Source: an uncultured Clostridia bacterium
GTDB taxonomy: Bacteria > Bacillota > Clostridia > Lachnospirales > CAG-274
DNA length: 64,000 bases
NCBI GenBank assembly: GCA_910579745.1
Contig: CAJTVH010000006.1
Coordinates: forward strand, 13,662 to 77,661
Direction of reading: 5' to 3'
The translations under genes and the position numbers were made by a program. A model generated the notes under the pieces. It worked only from the letters and a program-made list of their open reading frames with translations, was not told where the DNA came from and made no database searches. Below, piece by piece: positions 1 through 8,815 of this stretch (within the stretch, counting starts at the first letter, position 1; each line of letters opens with the position of its first letter).

Positions 1-144
1 AAAATACGCGCGAAAAATTATAAAAAATAAAACGAAACAGAAAGGCTTTTCTGTTTAATTGAACAGTTTTCGTTTATTTTTTAATAATTTTTTGGATATT
101 TCGCGTATATAACTGATAGCTTATGATAGTTTTCAGATACGCCA
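1..144 (+). mobile_element. Family A MITE, left end cut by window edge
   Basis: This is the same sequence as the complete 161-bp copies near 36.2 kb and 40.0 kb, lacking exactly the first 17 bases because the window begins inside it. It ends with TTTTCAGATACGCCA followed by TA. It contains no coding sequence. The AT-rich interior includes inverted segments around the AAACAGAAAGG and TTCTGTTT stretch, so the transcript would fold into a long hairpin. Confidence 0.85.
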
Positions 145-203
145 TAGTTTGGAGTTTTTCATTGATATTTTAGAGTGTTTGACCGATTAGCTAATATTTT
201 TTT

Positions 204-254
204 AAACAGCGCGTAATTCGAGATCGAGTTTATTGAGTTACACGCTGTTTTTTT
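204..254 (+). terminator. Rho-independent terminator-like hairpin
   Basis: An AAACAGCGCGTAA arm pairs imperfectly with TTACACGCTGTTT and is followed by a run of seven T on the plus strand. It would stop plus-strand transcription entering from the left of the window, just before the convergent CPBP gene. Confidence 0.6.
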
Positions 255-303
255 AACACTGTTTGTTTTTAAATTGAGACTGTTAATATATGGTGATATT
301 TAA

Positions 304-1239
304 TCATTGAATATATATATTTTTTATGATTAGGTATGATATAAAAATAATGATAACAGCTATAAATGGAACGGTTATTATTTTTTTTCCCTCTGTTTCG
401 GAATTAGGCTTAACGGGCGGGTTTTCTTTATTGGATTTTATAAAATACACAAGAACAAAAGAAAAGAGTATCCCGAAAGTGAGAGCGGACATTCCTACGC
501 TTATAATTGAGTCAATATTGATTTGAGAGGCGTTTTCTAACCTTTTGGATGTTTCAGGAGGGAGTTTAGAGTTTAAGAAATTCATTAACAGTATTAGAAG
601 TCCCTGGGTTCCGTTTATTATAAAATGAGCTGTTATTGACGCCAGTATTGAGTTTGAGTATATTACGAAGACAGAAAAAATTATCCCTATTAAGAACGCG
701 TATATAAACTGGTGGGGGTCCAAATGCATTATGCCGAAGAACAACCCTGATACGAAGGCGCTTTTGACTGTTCCTAGTTCATGGCATCCTGATAAAATTA
801 TTCCTCTGAATATAAGTTCCTCAAATACGGCGGGAAGTATCGCTGAGACTAAAATGAACACCCAGACGGGAACCGAGGAGATAGTTTCCATTATGTCCGC
901 CACGTTATTAGGAAATATAAAAGATGTTATCATAGCTATAAAATTCGCCACGGGTTGGATAAGGAACGCCATTAAAACAATAAGAAAAAAATTCTTAACG
1001 CTTAATTTATTTAATTTTAAGGTTTCTTTTATGTTTTCATTAGTTGCCGCGAAGTATAGGATGCCTGGTAAAAAAGAGCATATTACAGGTGTTAATATCA
1101 TCAAAAAAGTTGATAAGGAAGCGACGTTTTTAAAATGTATCCCCAATATTTTTATTATAAACGGAACGGCAAAAGGGACAAGACACAGGTATATTAAAAG
1201 AAGCATCATAAAAGTAACAGTTTGTTTATATTTATACAT
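304..1239 (-). CDS. CPBP family intramembrane metalloprotease
   Basis: This is a 311-aa polytopic membrane protein of the CPBP (Abi/CAAX-protease-like) family. These are membrane-embedded metal-dependent peptidases linked to protein maturation or bacteriocin self-immunity. The diagnostic EELIFRG motif lies near residue 140, followed by a second-motif histidine in GIMHLDPHQF and a third in ASITAHFIIN, which is the expected order of metal ligands. About eight hydrophobic segments can be seen, and the C-terminal tail ends in one more. I chose the ATG at 1239 because GGAGG at 1248-1252 lies 8 bases upstream; the longer in-frame start at 1257 would put the Shine-Dalgarno inside the gene. The gene stands alone, and its substrate cannot be inferred. 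Confidence 0.85.
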   Translation of the reverse strand: MYKYKQTVTFMMLLLIYLCLVPFAVPFIIKILGIHFKNVASLSTFLMILTPVICSFLPGILYFAATNENIKETLKLNKLSVKNFFLIVLMAFLIQPVANFIAMITSFIFPNNVADIMETISSVPVWVFILVSAILPAVFEELIFRGIILSGCHELGTVKSAFVSGLFFGIMHLDPHQFIYAFLIGIIFSVFVIYSNSILASITAHFIINGTQGLLILLMNFLNSKLPPETSKRLENASQINIDSIISVGMSALTFGILFSFVLVYFIKSNKENPPVKPNSETEGKKIITVPFIAVIIIFISYLIIKNIYIQ

Positions 1240-1831
1240 TTTTATAACCTCCAACATATTTTAAAGTTGATTTCCATTTAAAAATAAAAAAAAATCTTGA
1301 TTGATATAAACTTAAATGATATAATAAGTATATATATTATTTTAACAAAAAATGTATACAAGTCAACAATAATATTGTAAAATAGATAGAATTTAGTTTG
1401 AGTTTAGATAATTAAATAAAAGTTTTTTGCGGTCTTTAAGGTAATGACGCTAAAACAGCTATAATAAAGAATTACTTCGGCAAAGTACAAATTTTATTTG
1501 CCTTATATGTTATGTACATAGAATTGTTTTTATAAAAATAATGGTAATTTTAAGGCATATTTAAATTTTAGGAGAGGAAATTTTAAAACTTGTTAAACCG
1601 ATGTTTAATGAGCTTATTTAACCGGTTAAGGGATTACATGCCAGATAGTGAGGTTTTTTGGCAAAACAATAAAGTACTTACTTGATATATCAAGTAAGTT
1701 TGCTTTATATTGTTTTGTGGCGGGTTAATGGGCGAGGAGCTATTAAACGCTGTATGTTACAAGTATTTTTATTTAACAAAAATACGAATGATTTTTGACT
1801 TTAATGTTTGTGTTTGGGAGGTTTATAAAAA
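1240..1831. other. Intergenic region with a perfect 24-bp palindrome
   Basis: The 590-base gap separates two divergent genes, so it should hold both promoters, but I cannot assign -35/-10 boxes confidently. At 1676-1699 there is a perfect palindrome, ACTTACTTGATATATCAAGT plus AAGT. It is flanked by CAAAACAATAAAG and CTTTATATTGTTTTG, so the hairpin extends from about 1662 to 1717. The AACAATAAA arms resemble family B ends, and this may be an eroded member. Confidence 0.5.
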
Positions 1832-2938
1832 ATGGAACAAGGGAATGTCTCTAAAAAAGTAAAAGTATCGGAGGTAAAACCTAACTGTATTTTAGCGAGA
1901 GACGTCGTTACAAAGACAGGTGTTGTCATTCTCGCTAAAAATACGATGATTAACAGCGTTAATTTTACGAAAATAGAGCAAAACGATGTAAATTATGTAT
2001 ATGTATGGGAAGATTCTATCGACGATACCCTACCTTCTTTTAATCAAAAGGAAATATATACGGTTGAGGAACAGACAAGGTCTGTAGTTGATAAACCGGA
2101 GTTTAAAGAATTTGACAAAACCTATGGTGAGAATTTAAATGCCACAAAGGAGGTTCTCGCCTCTGTCGGCAACAGCAAAAGCGTTAATAAAAGCGAACTT
2201 TTCGCCATAACAAAAGGCATTATGTCAAAAATAAATTGTAAAAGTGATATTTTTACATATTTAAGCTATTTAAAAGACGTAAACGACTATACATATACTC
2301 ATTCGCTCAACGTTTCTCTTCTTTGCAATATGTTTAGCAAATGGCTTAATCTTTCCGAAGAGGAAACCGAGGATTTAACTGTGGCTGGTTTTTTGCATGA
2401 CATAGGAAAGCTTAAAGTTGACCCTAAAATCCTTAATAAAGAGGGCAAGCTTACAGAGGAGGAATTTGAGGAAGTCAAAAAACATCCTCGTTTAGGATAT
2501 GAAATGCTTAAAGACACAGACCTTTCGGATTCAATCAAAGAAGCTATACTTATGCATCACGAGAAGATTAACGGAAAAGGGTATCCTTCAGGGTTAAAAG
2601 AGGAGCAGATAGGAAAGTACGCTAAGATAGTGTCTATTTGTGACATATATGACGCTATGACATCAGACAGGGCATATAGGGGCAGGTTTTGTCCGTTTCA
2701 TGTAATAAGGAATTTTGAGAGACAGAATTTTAGTATTCTTGACACTCAATATTTGCTTGTTTTTTTACAGAATATCGCTTATACTTATGTTGGCAGCTGG
2801 GTTAGGCTTACAAATGGGACCATCGCTGAAATTGTTTTCATTAATCAGAGTCAAATGTCGCGACCTATCGTTAAGGCTGAAAACCAGTTTATTGATTTAT
2901 CTAAAAATTTAGATTTGGACATTGAGAACCTTGTGTAA
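1832..2938 (+). CDS. HD-GYP domain protein, putative cyclic-di-GMP phosphodiesterase
   Basis: This 368-aa cytoplasmic protein has an unassigned N-terminal region (about 1-120) and an HD-GYP domain (about 130-310). Visible active-site motifs are FLHDIGK (the HD pair) and HHEKINGKGYP, matching the HHExxDGxGYP signature except that Asn replaces the Asp. That HD-GYP core is typical of enzymes that hydrolyse cyclic-di-GMP, or sometimes cGAMP, to linear products. The 60-residue C-terminal tail resembles the extension found in many clostridial HD-GYP proteins. GGGAGG at 1816-1821 supports the start. No signal peptide or membrane helix is visible. No GGDEF partner lies nearby, so the pathway it feeds is unknown. 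Confidence 0.85.
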   Translation: MEQGNVSKKVKVSEVKPNCILARDVVTKTGVVILAKNTMINSVNFTKIEQNDVNYVYVWEDSIDDTLPSFNQKEIYTVEEQTRSVVDKPEFKEFDKTYGENLNATKEVLASVGNSKSVNKSELFAITKGIMSKINCKSDIFTYLSYLKDVNDYTYTHSLNVSLLCNMFSKWLNLSEEETEDLTVAGFLHDIGKLKVDPKILNKEGKLTEEEFEEVKKHPRLGYEMLKDTDLSDSIKEAILMHHEKINGKGYPSGLKEEQIGKYAKIVSICDIYDAMTSDRAYRGRFCPFHVIRNFERQNFSILDTQYLLVFLQNIAYTYVGSWVRLTNGTIAEIVFINQSQMSRPIVKAENQFIDLSKNLDLDIENLV

Positions 2939-2978
2939 TGGACAGGCTGTATATATTAACCTATATAAAAAAATTATC

Positions 2979-3100
2979 TTAGAGCTTGCCTAAAAACTAT
3001 TAAAATATCCCAAAAACAGTGGAATAATATCATTGTGATTTAAAATGATATTACATCCACTGTTTTTTTGAGTATATTTTTGTTTTTAGATAGGTTTTAA
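2979..3100. repeat. Inverted-repeat element with strong internal hairpin
   Basis: The outer arms TTAGAGCTTGCCTAAAAACT and the complement of TTTTTAGATAGGTTTTAA form imperfect terminal repeats related to family A. Inside, AAACAGTGGAATAATATCATT pairs with ATGATATTACATCCACTGTTT and is followed by T7 (about 3012-3068). It could act as the terminator of the HD-GYP gene as well as being a MITE relic. Confidence 0.6.
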
Positions 3101-3146
3101 TGAGTTTATGAAAAGTAATTTAATGTGATTTTCTTATTTTATTAGC

Positions 3147-3192
3147 TTAGAGCGTATCTGATAGCTTATGATAGTTTTCAGATACGCTCTAA
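3147..3192. repeat. Miniature (46-bp) family A derivative
   Basis: The 14-base left end of family A is joined directly to its last 26 or so bases, leaving a near palindrome bounded by TTAGAGCGTATCTGA and TTCAGATACGCTCTAA with TA at both edges. It looks like an internally deleted family A element. It lies just past the stop codon of the LRR protein gene and may serve as its terminator. Confidence 0.7.
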
Positions 3193-3196
3193 TAAA

Positions 3197-5302
3197 TTAA
3201 TTGTTTTCCAAGCTTATATAATTGTCAGCGTTATCTATATTAAGGGAGGCTAAGTTTTCTACATAGGTATTTTTTGAGTTTTTAGCTTCAGCCATAAGTT
3301 TTATCGACGCTAAATTATCACAGCCCAAAAACGCGTTATTTCCGATTTCCGGAGGGTTTTTGGAAGTAAATTTTATTATTTTAAGGTCAGAGCAGTTTTC
3401 AAAAGCGTAATCACCTATTTTTTCTATAGATGACGGAAAGGCTATTTGTGTGATAATTGTATTAGAGAAAGAAAATTCTCCGATTTTTCTTAAACTTTCC
3501 GGAAGTATTATTTCGGCGATTTTAGCGTTTTCAAAAGCGTAATCATCTATTTCTTCAAGATTTTCATTTAATTGTATTGATTTAAGCTTTACCCCGCTTA
3601 AAGCTCCCGAGTGAATTTTAGTTACCGTATCGGGAACGATAAAATTTGTTAAAAAACTTTTTACCGGAAATTGTATAAGCTCTGTTTTATCTTTTGAGTA
3701 AAGTACGCTGTCTTCGGTTGTAAAATAATTGTTGTTATTAGTGTTAAAGGAGCTTATATTAGGGCAATCCTCAAAAGCGAACTTACCTATTTTGCTAAGT
3801 GACGACGGTAAATTTATAATACCAGAGATGTCCGAGTGTTTAAACGCTCCGCTCGCTATTTCAGTCACGGTGTCGGGTACGGTGAAATCGCTTCCGCCTT
3901 TTCCCAGAGGGTATTTTATTAATTTTGTCATATGGTAATCGTATAAAATTCCATCTTCTATAGAAAAGTATCTTCCAGAGCTGTTAAGCTCGAACTCATT
4001 TATATATTTACAATCGTTAAGGGCGTTATCCTCAATTTCGGAAAGACTTGACGGTAATGTGTATACGGAGGATATATTTGACGGCGGGTACTGAATAAGG
4101 GTAGTTACGTTTTTATTATACAGAATACCGTTTTCCACGGTATAACCCTTAGGGTTTCCTCTTTTTGCCGTAAACGTATCAAGAGAGACGCAACCTATAA
4201 AAACGTCTTTGCCCAACTCGTTTAAAGATTTTGGCAAATCTATAGTTTTTATTGATGAGCAATTTGAGAAAGCTCCATCGTTTATTGTGGAAAGGATATC
4301 GTTTAGCGTTATGGTTTTTAAGTTTTTACAATTAGCGAAAGCGTATTTTCCGATTGAGTTTATTTTATCGGTAAACTTTAATGAGGTTACTTTTATATTT
4401 GTAAAAGCGTAATCACCTATGGTTTTTAAATTATCCCCAAATTTAAGTTCTTTTAAATTCTCACAGTTATAAAACGCGCCTTCTTTTATTTCCTCAAGGT
4501 TTGTGGGAAGGTCTATTTTGGATATATCGCTGAAAGCGAACGCTCCTTTTCCTATAGAAGTTATTGAGGGGGAGAGAGTCATTATTTTTATTCCGGATTT
4601 ATAAAAAGCGTAGTCCCCAATTTCTTTTACATTTACTCCCATCTTAATAAGTTCTACAGAGGAGCAGTCAGCGAAGGCGTATTTTCCGATTTCATATAAA
4701 TTAACGGGCATTGATATATCTTTTATAGAATCGCTCCCGAAAAAAGCGTAGTCCGCTATTTTATTTGTTTGGGAATTTACGGTATATGAGGAATCTTCTT
4801 TTGAGTCTGGATATTTAATTAATGTTTTAAAGGAGATATCATATAAAACCCCGTTCTCCGACTTAAAATAAGGACTTTCGGAAGACACGTTTATTTCTTT
4901 AAGAGACGGACAGTTTAAAAACGCCGCCGCTGTTATCTCTTGTACGCTTTTCCCAAAAGAAAGAGTTTCTATAACAGTATTTCCGGAAAACGCGCCGTCT
5001 TCTATCTTTGTAACAGCGTAGGATTTTCCTTTTACAGTTATTACATTAGGAATTGAAACGTCAGAGAAAGTTATATTTTGATTATTTCCTACAGAGACTT
5101 CTCCTAAAGAAACGTTTCCCGGTTCTTTTATAAAGTTGTAGGCGATACCGTTTGATACGATATAAGGCGCTTTTGATGAGAATTTTGGAATGGTAAAATC
5201 AAAGACCGGACTTTGAGCGAAAATATTAACTGAAGCCATTGATGTAAATAAACATACACAAAGGGTGGCTGAGGCTATTTTTTTTATTATTTTTTTATTC
5301 AT
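3197..5302 (-). CDS. Secreted leucine-rich repeat protein (BspA-like, LRR_5)
   Basis: This 701-aa protein starts with a signal peptide: basic MNKKIIKK, a hydrophobic stretch and likely cleavage after NIFAQ. The rest is a solenoid of about two dozen BspA-type LRR_5 units of the form IGDYAFxNCxxLKxIxF. Four divergent spacer modules of the form YFxxExGxLYxxxxTxLIxxP are spread through it, near residues 145, 380, 440 and 530. Such proteins act as surface or secreted binding scaffolds, for example towards host proteins or glycans. No LPXTG, SLH or other anchor is visible, so it is probably released. The start has a modest AAAGGAAA ribosome binding site. The gene is isolated, with no operon partner. 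Confidence 0.85.
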   Translation of the reverse strand: MNKKIIKKIASATLCVCLFTSMASVNIFAQSPVFDFTIPKFSSKAPYIVSNGIAYNFIKEPGNVSLGEVSVGNNQNITFSDVSIPNVITVKGKSYAVTKIEDGAFSGNTVIETLSFGKSVQEITAAAFLNCPSLKEINVSSESPYFKSENGVLYDISFKTLIKYPDSKEDSSYTVNSQTNKIADYAFFGSDSIKDISMPVNLYEIGKYAFADCSSVELIKMGVNVKEIGDYAFYKSGIKIMTLSPSITSIGKGAFAFSDISKIDLPTNLEEIKEGAFYNCENLKELKFGDNLKTIGDYAFTNIKVTSLKFTDKINSIGKYAFANCKNLKTITLNDILSTINDGAFSNCSSIKTIDLPKSLNELGKDVFIGCVSLDTFTAKRGNPKGYTVENGILYNKNVTTLIQYPPSNISSVYTLPSSLSEIEDNALNDCKYINEFELNSSGRYFSIEDGILYDYHMTKLIKYPLGKGGSDFTVPDTVTEIASGAFKHSDISGIINLPSSLSKIGKFAFEDCPNISSFNTNNNNYFTTEDSVLYSKDKTELIQFPVKSFLTNFIVPDTVTKIHSGALSGVKLKSIQLNENLEEIDDYAFENAKIAEIILPESLRKIGEFSFSNTIITQIAFPSSIEKIGDYAFENCSDLKIIKFTSKNPPEIGNNAFLGCDNLASIKLMAEAKNSKNTYVENLASLNIDNADNYISLENN

Positions 5303-5761
5303 GTTAAATTTTCCTTTCTTTCATACATATTTGGCGGGGCTTATACTAATCTCGTTTAAAAAAGTAGATATAATATATACGGTGGAATAAAAAACAAAAA
5401 ATTATTTTATTCAAAACTTCCTGAATTGTGAACAATTTTTTTTACGGTTTCTAAAGAGATTAGTTTAAATATTAAAGTCGTATATAAATTACTTGAGTTT
5501 ATTATATCACAGAAAAACAATTTATTTTATATTTTAATGAAATTGTTATAAAAAATTAATCTTATGACATAATAGAATAAACGGCGTTTGATTTTGTAAT
5601 CTCATACTTTCATCTGATATATAGGCAAATATCCGTATAGATATAAACGTTTAGAGAATATATTTTTTATTTTTATAAAAAGTTTCTCTTTAAATATAAT
5701 GAGAAATGTGATAATATATATGTAGGATGAAGTATTTGTAAATTTTAAGGAGGTTTTTAAT
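5303..5761. other. Divergent intergenic region, family F fragment
   Basis: The 459-base gap between divergent genes contains AAAAAATTATTTTATTCAAAA near 5398-5418, which matches the inner part of family F ends, but no complete element. Promoters for both neighbours must lie here. The stretch 5670-5725 is AT-rich with TATAAT-like hexamers that I cannot resolve into one promoter. Confidence 0.4.
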
Positions 5762-5947
5762 ATGGCATACGCAAGAGCAAAAAAACATTACCGCGCAGTT
5801 CAGAAGAAAATTGAGATGTCGCCTAAAAAGGGCATTTTTATTCCGAAAAAAAAGAAAAATACTCTTATTTGTATTAGCGCCGCGATTCTTTTGGTCGTTT
5901 TTATAAAAGGTCTTTTATGCGGGTATATTTTGGGCAGGAACGACTGA
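5762..5947 (+). CDS. Small basic single-pass membrane protein, unknown
   Basis: I do not recognise this 61-aa protein. Residues 1-37 are strongly basic (many Lys and Arg), and residues 38-57 form one hydrophobic helix (LICISAAILLVVFIKGLLCG) followed by a short LGRND tail. By the positive-inside rule the N-terminus should be cytoplasmic. AAGGAGG at 5750-5756 gives a strong translation start. It stands alone upstream of ychF. Confidence 0.65.
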   Translation: MAYARAKKHYRAVQKKIEMSPKKGIFIPKKKKNTLICISAAILLVVFIKGLLCGYILGRND

Positions 5948-6351
5948 TTTTAAGAAAATTATATATTTACTTATAATCGAAAAAACTCAAGAACATTAAA
6001 ATAAGAGTTTCTTTAACGAATGAACCTTAAACCATAAGCGTTAAGGTCAAAGGGATTTACAGGTTAGGCGGAAGCGTAGGTTTCCGCTTAACTTTGTAAG
6101 ATATTTATTAAATGTCGTTTGTTATAAGTGTTTTTTTAAGTAAAAATACGAGTAAGCTTGACAGGGGCGTTGTGTTTCGCGCGCCTTTTTACATTAATAT
6201 ATAGGCGGTGATTAATCACCGTTTCGCTCCAAGCGCCGACGTGTGAGGCTTTATCTAAATATTCGTCGGGTTTTGGTTACAGAGTGTTTAGACACAGATT
6301 TAAACAGTGGATTTTTCGACTGTTATTTTATATTTTGAAAGGATTTTTATT
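5948..6351. other. Leader region upstream of ychF
   Basis: This 404-base gap contains a hairpin at about 6066-6093 (AGGCGGAA against TTTCCGCTT) and a second palindrome, CGGTGATTAATCACCG, near 6206-6221. The phrase ATATAGGCGGTGATTAA here is echoed by ATATAGACGGTGATTAA near 45.08 kb, a possible further repeat family. I see no clear riboswitch or promoter. Confidence 0.35.
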
Positions 6352-7449
6352 ATGAAATTAGGAATAGTTGGACTGCCGAATGTAGGCAAAAGCACCCTTT
6401 TTAACTCTTTGACCCAGGCAAAAGCGGAGTCCGCCAATTACCCTTTTTGCACTATTGACCCAAATGTGGGAGTGGTTCCAGTACCTGACGAGAGACTTGA
6501 CGTTTTAGCCAAGATGTACAATACGGAAAAAGTCACCCCTGCTGTTATTGAGTTTGTCGATATAGCGGGACTTGTTAAAGGGGCCAGCAAGGGAGAGGGA
6601 CTCGGAAACAAGTTTCTTTCTCATATACGTGAGGTTGACGCTGTGGTTCATGTTGTACGCTGTTTTGAGAATACTAATATTGTTCACGTTGACTCGGCTG
6701 TCGATCCTTTGAGAGATATTGACACAATTAATACAGAGCTTATTTTCGCGGATCTTGACGTATTGGAAAAAAGAATCTCGAAAACGGAAAAGGCGGCGAA
6801 AGCCGATAAAAGCCTTAAAAAAGAGCTTGATATTCTTATAAAAATAAAAGATACTCTGGAAAGCGGAAAAAACGCCAGAACTCTTGAGTTTACAGATCCT
6901 GAGGAAGAGGTTTTTGTTCAAAGTCTTACTCTTTTGACATATAAACCTGTTATTTACGCCGCTAATGTTTCCGAGGAAGACTTATCGGATGACGGGGAAA
7001 GCAACTCGTATGTACAGAAGGTGAGAGCGTTTGCCAAGGAAGAGGCTTCTGAGATTTTTGTGGTATGCGCTAAAATCGAGGAGGAAATATCGGAGCTCGA
7101 TTTAGAGGAAAGAAAAATATTTTTAAACGATTTAGGCACGGATAAAAGTGGATTAGACAGATTGATTACCGCTGGATACAGTCTTTTGGGGCTTATAAGC
7201 TATCTTACGGCGGGTGTTAAAGAAGTTAGGGCATGGACTATTACTAAAGGTACGAAAGCGCCGGGCGCCGCGGGAAAAATACACAGTGATTTTGAGAAAG
7301 GTTTTATTCGGGCCGAAGTTGTTACATACGACGACCTTACTCGTCTTGGAAGTTATAATGCCGCTAAAGAGCAAGGGCTTGTCAGAAGCGAGGGAAAGGA
7401 ATATGTCGTTAAAGATGGCGACGTTATTTTATTCAGATTTAACGTGTAA
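6352..7449 (+). CDS. ychF: Redox-regulated ATPase YchF (Obg-like)
   Basis: YchF is a universally conserved TRAFAC-class P-loop protein that prefers ATP and associates with ribosomes. The 365-aa sequence opens directly with the G1 loop GLPNVGKST, followed by the switch II region DIAGLVKGAS. The specificity loop reads AANVSEEDL, in place of the NKxD of true GTPases, and there is a helical insertion at about 130-185. A C-terminal TGS domain follows (AWTITKGTKAPGAAGKIH). I chose the ATG at 6352 because GAAAGGA precedes it and the family begins at MKLGIVG; an in-frame ATG at 6307 would add 15 unrelated residues. The length is normal. The next gene begins 58 bases downstream and may be cotranscribed. 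Confidence 0.95.
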   Translation: MKLGIVGLPNVGKSTLFNSLTQAKAESANYPFCTIDPNVGVVPVPDERLDVLAKMYNTEKVTPAVIEFVDIAGLVKGASKGEGLGNKFLSHIREVDAVVHVVRCFENTNIVHVDSAVDPLRDIDTINTELIFADLDVLEKRISKTEKAAKADKSLKKELDILIKIKDTLESGKNARTLEFTDPEEEVFVQSLTLLTYKPVIYAANVSEEDLSDDGESNSYVQKVRAFAKEEASEIFVVCAKIEEEISELDLEERKIFLNDLGTDKSGLDRLITAGYSLLGLISYLTAGVKEVRAWTITKGTKAPGAAGKIHSDFEKGFIRAEVVTYDDLTRLGSYNAAKEQGLVRSEGKEYVVKDGDVILFRFNV

Positions 7450-7507
7450 CAGGCGGCTTATGAGTTGAGTTATTTATAACGATTTTGTTTTGAAATGAGG
7501 GATTTTT

Positions 7508-8014
7508 ATGTTTAATACCGTAGGCTCTTATTTGCCTCAAACAAATACAAATTTGTACAGTAATCCGTTTTATAATAACAATAGCCAGAGAACAAATAAC
7601 GTTTCGGAGGATGGAAATTTAAAATCGGGGCAGGTTGAGAAAACTGAATGCCAGACATGTAAAAACAGAAAGTATGTCGATGGTTCCAATGAGGCTGACG
7701 TGTCTTTTAAAACGCCGTCTCATATATCACCGTCTATGTCCGCCTCAGCGGTCGCGTCTCATGAATCAGAGCACGTATCAAACGCTGTCGCTGAAGGTGA
7801 TAAAAAAGGCAATAAGCTTTTATCAGTGAGCGTTACTCTTGAAACGTCAGTCTGTCCGGAGTGCGGGAGGACTTATGTTTCCGGAGGAAAGACAGAGACG
7901 CTTATGTTAAAAGGTTCAGAGGAACAGGATAAACCGGAGAATCCTTATGAGGCGGGAAGAAACCTTGTTATGAGATTTTTAGCTCAGGGGCAGAATATAA
8001 ATGTTGCCGTATAA
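7508..8014 (+). CDS. Small protein with HExxH motif and two CxxC pairs, putative metalloprotease-like
   Basis: This 168-aa protein has an Asn/Gln/Ser-rich N-terminus (1-45) and a CQTC pair near residue 48. A HESEH sequence near residue 89 fits the zinc-peptidase HExxH signature, and a second pair, CPEC, lies near residue 118. The layout resembles the SprA-related / putative metalloprotease CJM1_0395 family, but I assign this only by motif. No signal peptide is visible, so it is probably cytoplasmic. The paired cysteines could form a zinc ribbon, and the HExxH lies between them. The start has GAAATGAGGGATT upstream. It follows ychF and ends at a strong terminator. Confidence 0.6.
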   Translation: MFNTVGSYLPQTNTNLYSNPFYNNNSQRTNNVSEDGNLKSGQVEKTECQTCKNRKYVDGSNEADVSFKTPSHISPSMSASAVASHESEHVSNAVAEGDKKGNKLLSVSVTLETSVCPECGRTYVSGGKTETLMLKGSEEQDKPENPYEAGRNLVMRFLAQGQNINVAV

Positions 8015-8031
8015 GTGTGTTTCAATAAAAA

Positions 8032-8087
8032 AATAAACAAGCTAAACGGCGGAAGTTTTTTCGCTGTTTAGCTTGTTTATTTTTTTA
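8032..8087 (+). terminator. Rho-independent terminator
   Basis: The arm AATAAACAAGCTAAACGGCG pairs with CGCTGTTTAGCTTGTTTATT, with a loop of about 11 bases, and is followed by T7. It ends the ychF / HExxH-protein transcript. The A-rich 5' side means it could also work for the convergent minus-strand unit. Confidence 0.85.
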
Positions 8088-8197
8088 GTTTGTTGAATAT
8101 GAGTATATCAGAAACCTAAAATACCAAAAAAATTATAAAAAATAAGTAGGTTTATAAATTTTGATGAACATTTTAAATAGTTGAGTTTTATAAAATT

Positions 8198-8784
8198 TCA
8201 GGCTCTATAAACGGGGATGAGAAATGGATAAACAACCTGCCCCGAAAATTCATTGATTACTTTGTTATCAAATGAGTTATTTAATATTGAATAGATCACA
8301 AATAAAGATATTATACCGCCGTTTGTTGTTATGTCAGGCTGGCTATTGGGATTTACATCAATAGAAATTTTACTTTTTTCAGTAATAATTTGATTATGCA
8401 CATTATTGACAGCCTCAAGATAAAGAGAAAACGAACGTTTCTTTTTTTATTAATATTTTTCAAATTCAGGTATTCTTCTCTAATACGATTCCAACCGTTA
8501 TCCTCATGGCGAATATAATTTTCTTTTTCTTTGATGTCAGGATTTATTCTAAAGACAAATTCATATACTTTTTGTTTTTTATTGTTTCTCAAATGATAAT
8601 AGCTATTATTTTTACCCAAATTTCCATAATAGATAATGGCGAAATCACAGCAATAGCATATTTTATTATTTTTTTTGTCAACAACCTTTATTGTAATAGC
8701 AGATGTTGAGTCCTTTGGAGGCTGATATTTCGTTACGCTTAAAGCGGTTTTAAAAGCATCTATAAAATTTTGTTTATAATCCAT
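8198..8784 (-). pseudogene. Frameshifted gene of unknown function
   Basis: Two overlapping reading frames read as one protein of about 194 aa if one base is added at the A7 run (minus strand, 8442-8448). Frame 1 runs from MDYKQNFIDAF to INKK. The other frame then continues KRSFSLYLEAVNNVHNQIIT and ends at PFLIPVYRA. Without the shift, frame 1 continues for about 28 residues and stops at 8353. The second frame looks like genuine protein across the join, which supports an indel rather than two genes. I do not recognise the family. It lies 31 bases downstream of the coiled-coil gene and probably shares its transcript. The cause could be a real mutation, a sequencing error in the homopolymer, or slippage. 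Confidence 0.55.
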
Positions 8785-8815
8785 AAAACACAGATAAAAA
8801 ATAGAGTTTTATTTG

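Noticed and set aside
326..526. Open frame on the plus strand opposite the CPBP protease
   Set aside because: It is a shadow of the membrane-protein gene, has no ribosome binding site and shows no protein-like composition.
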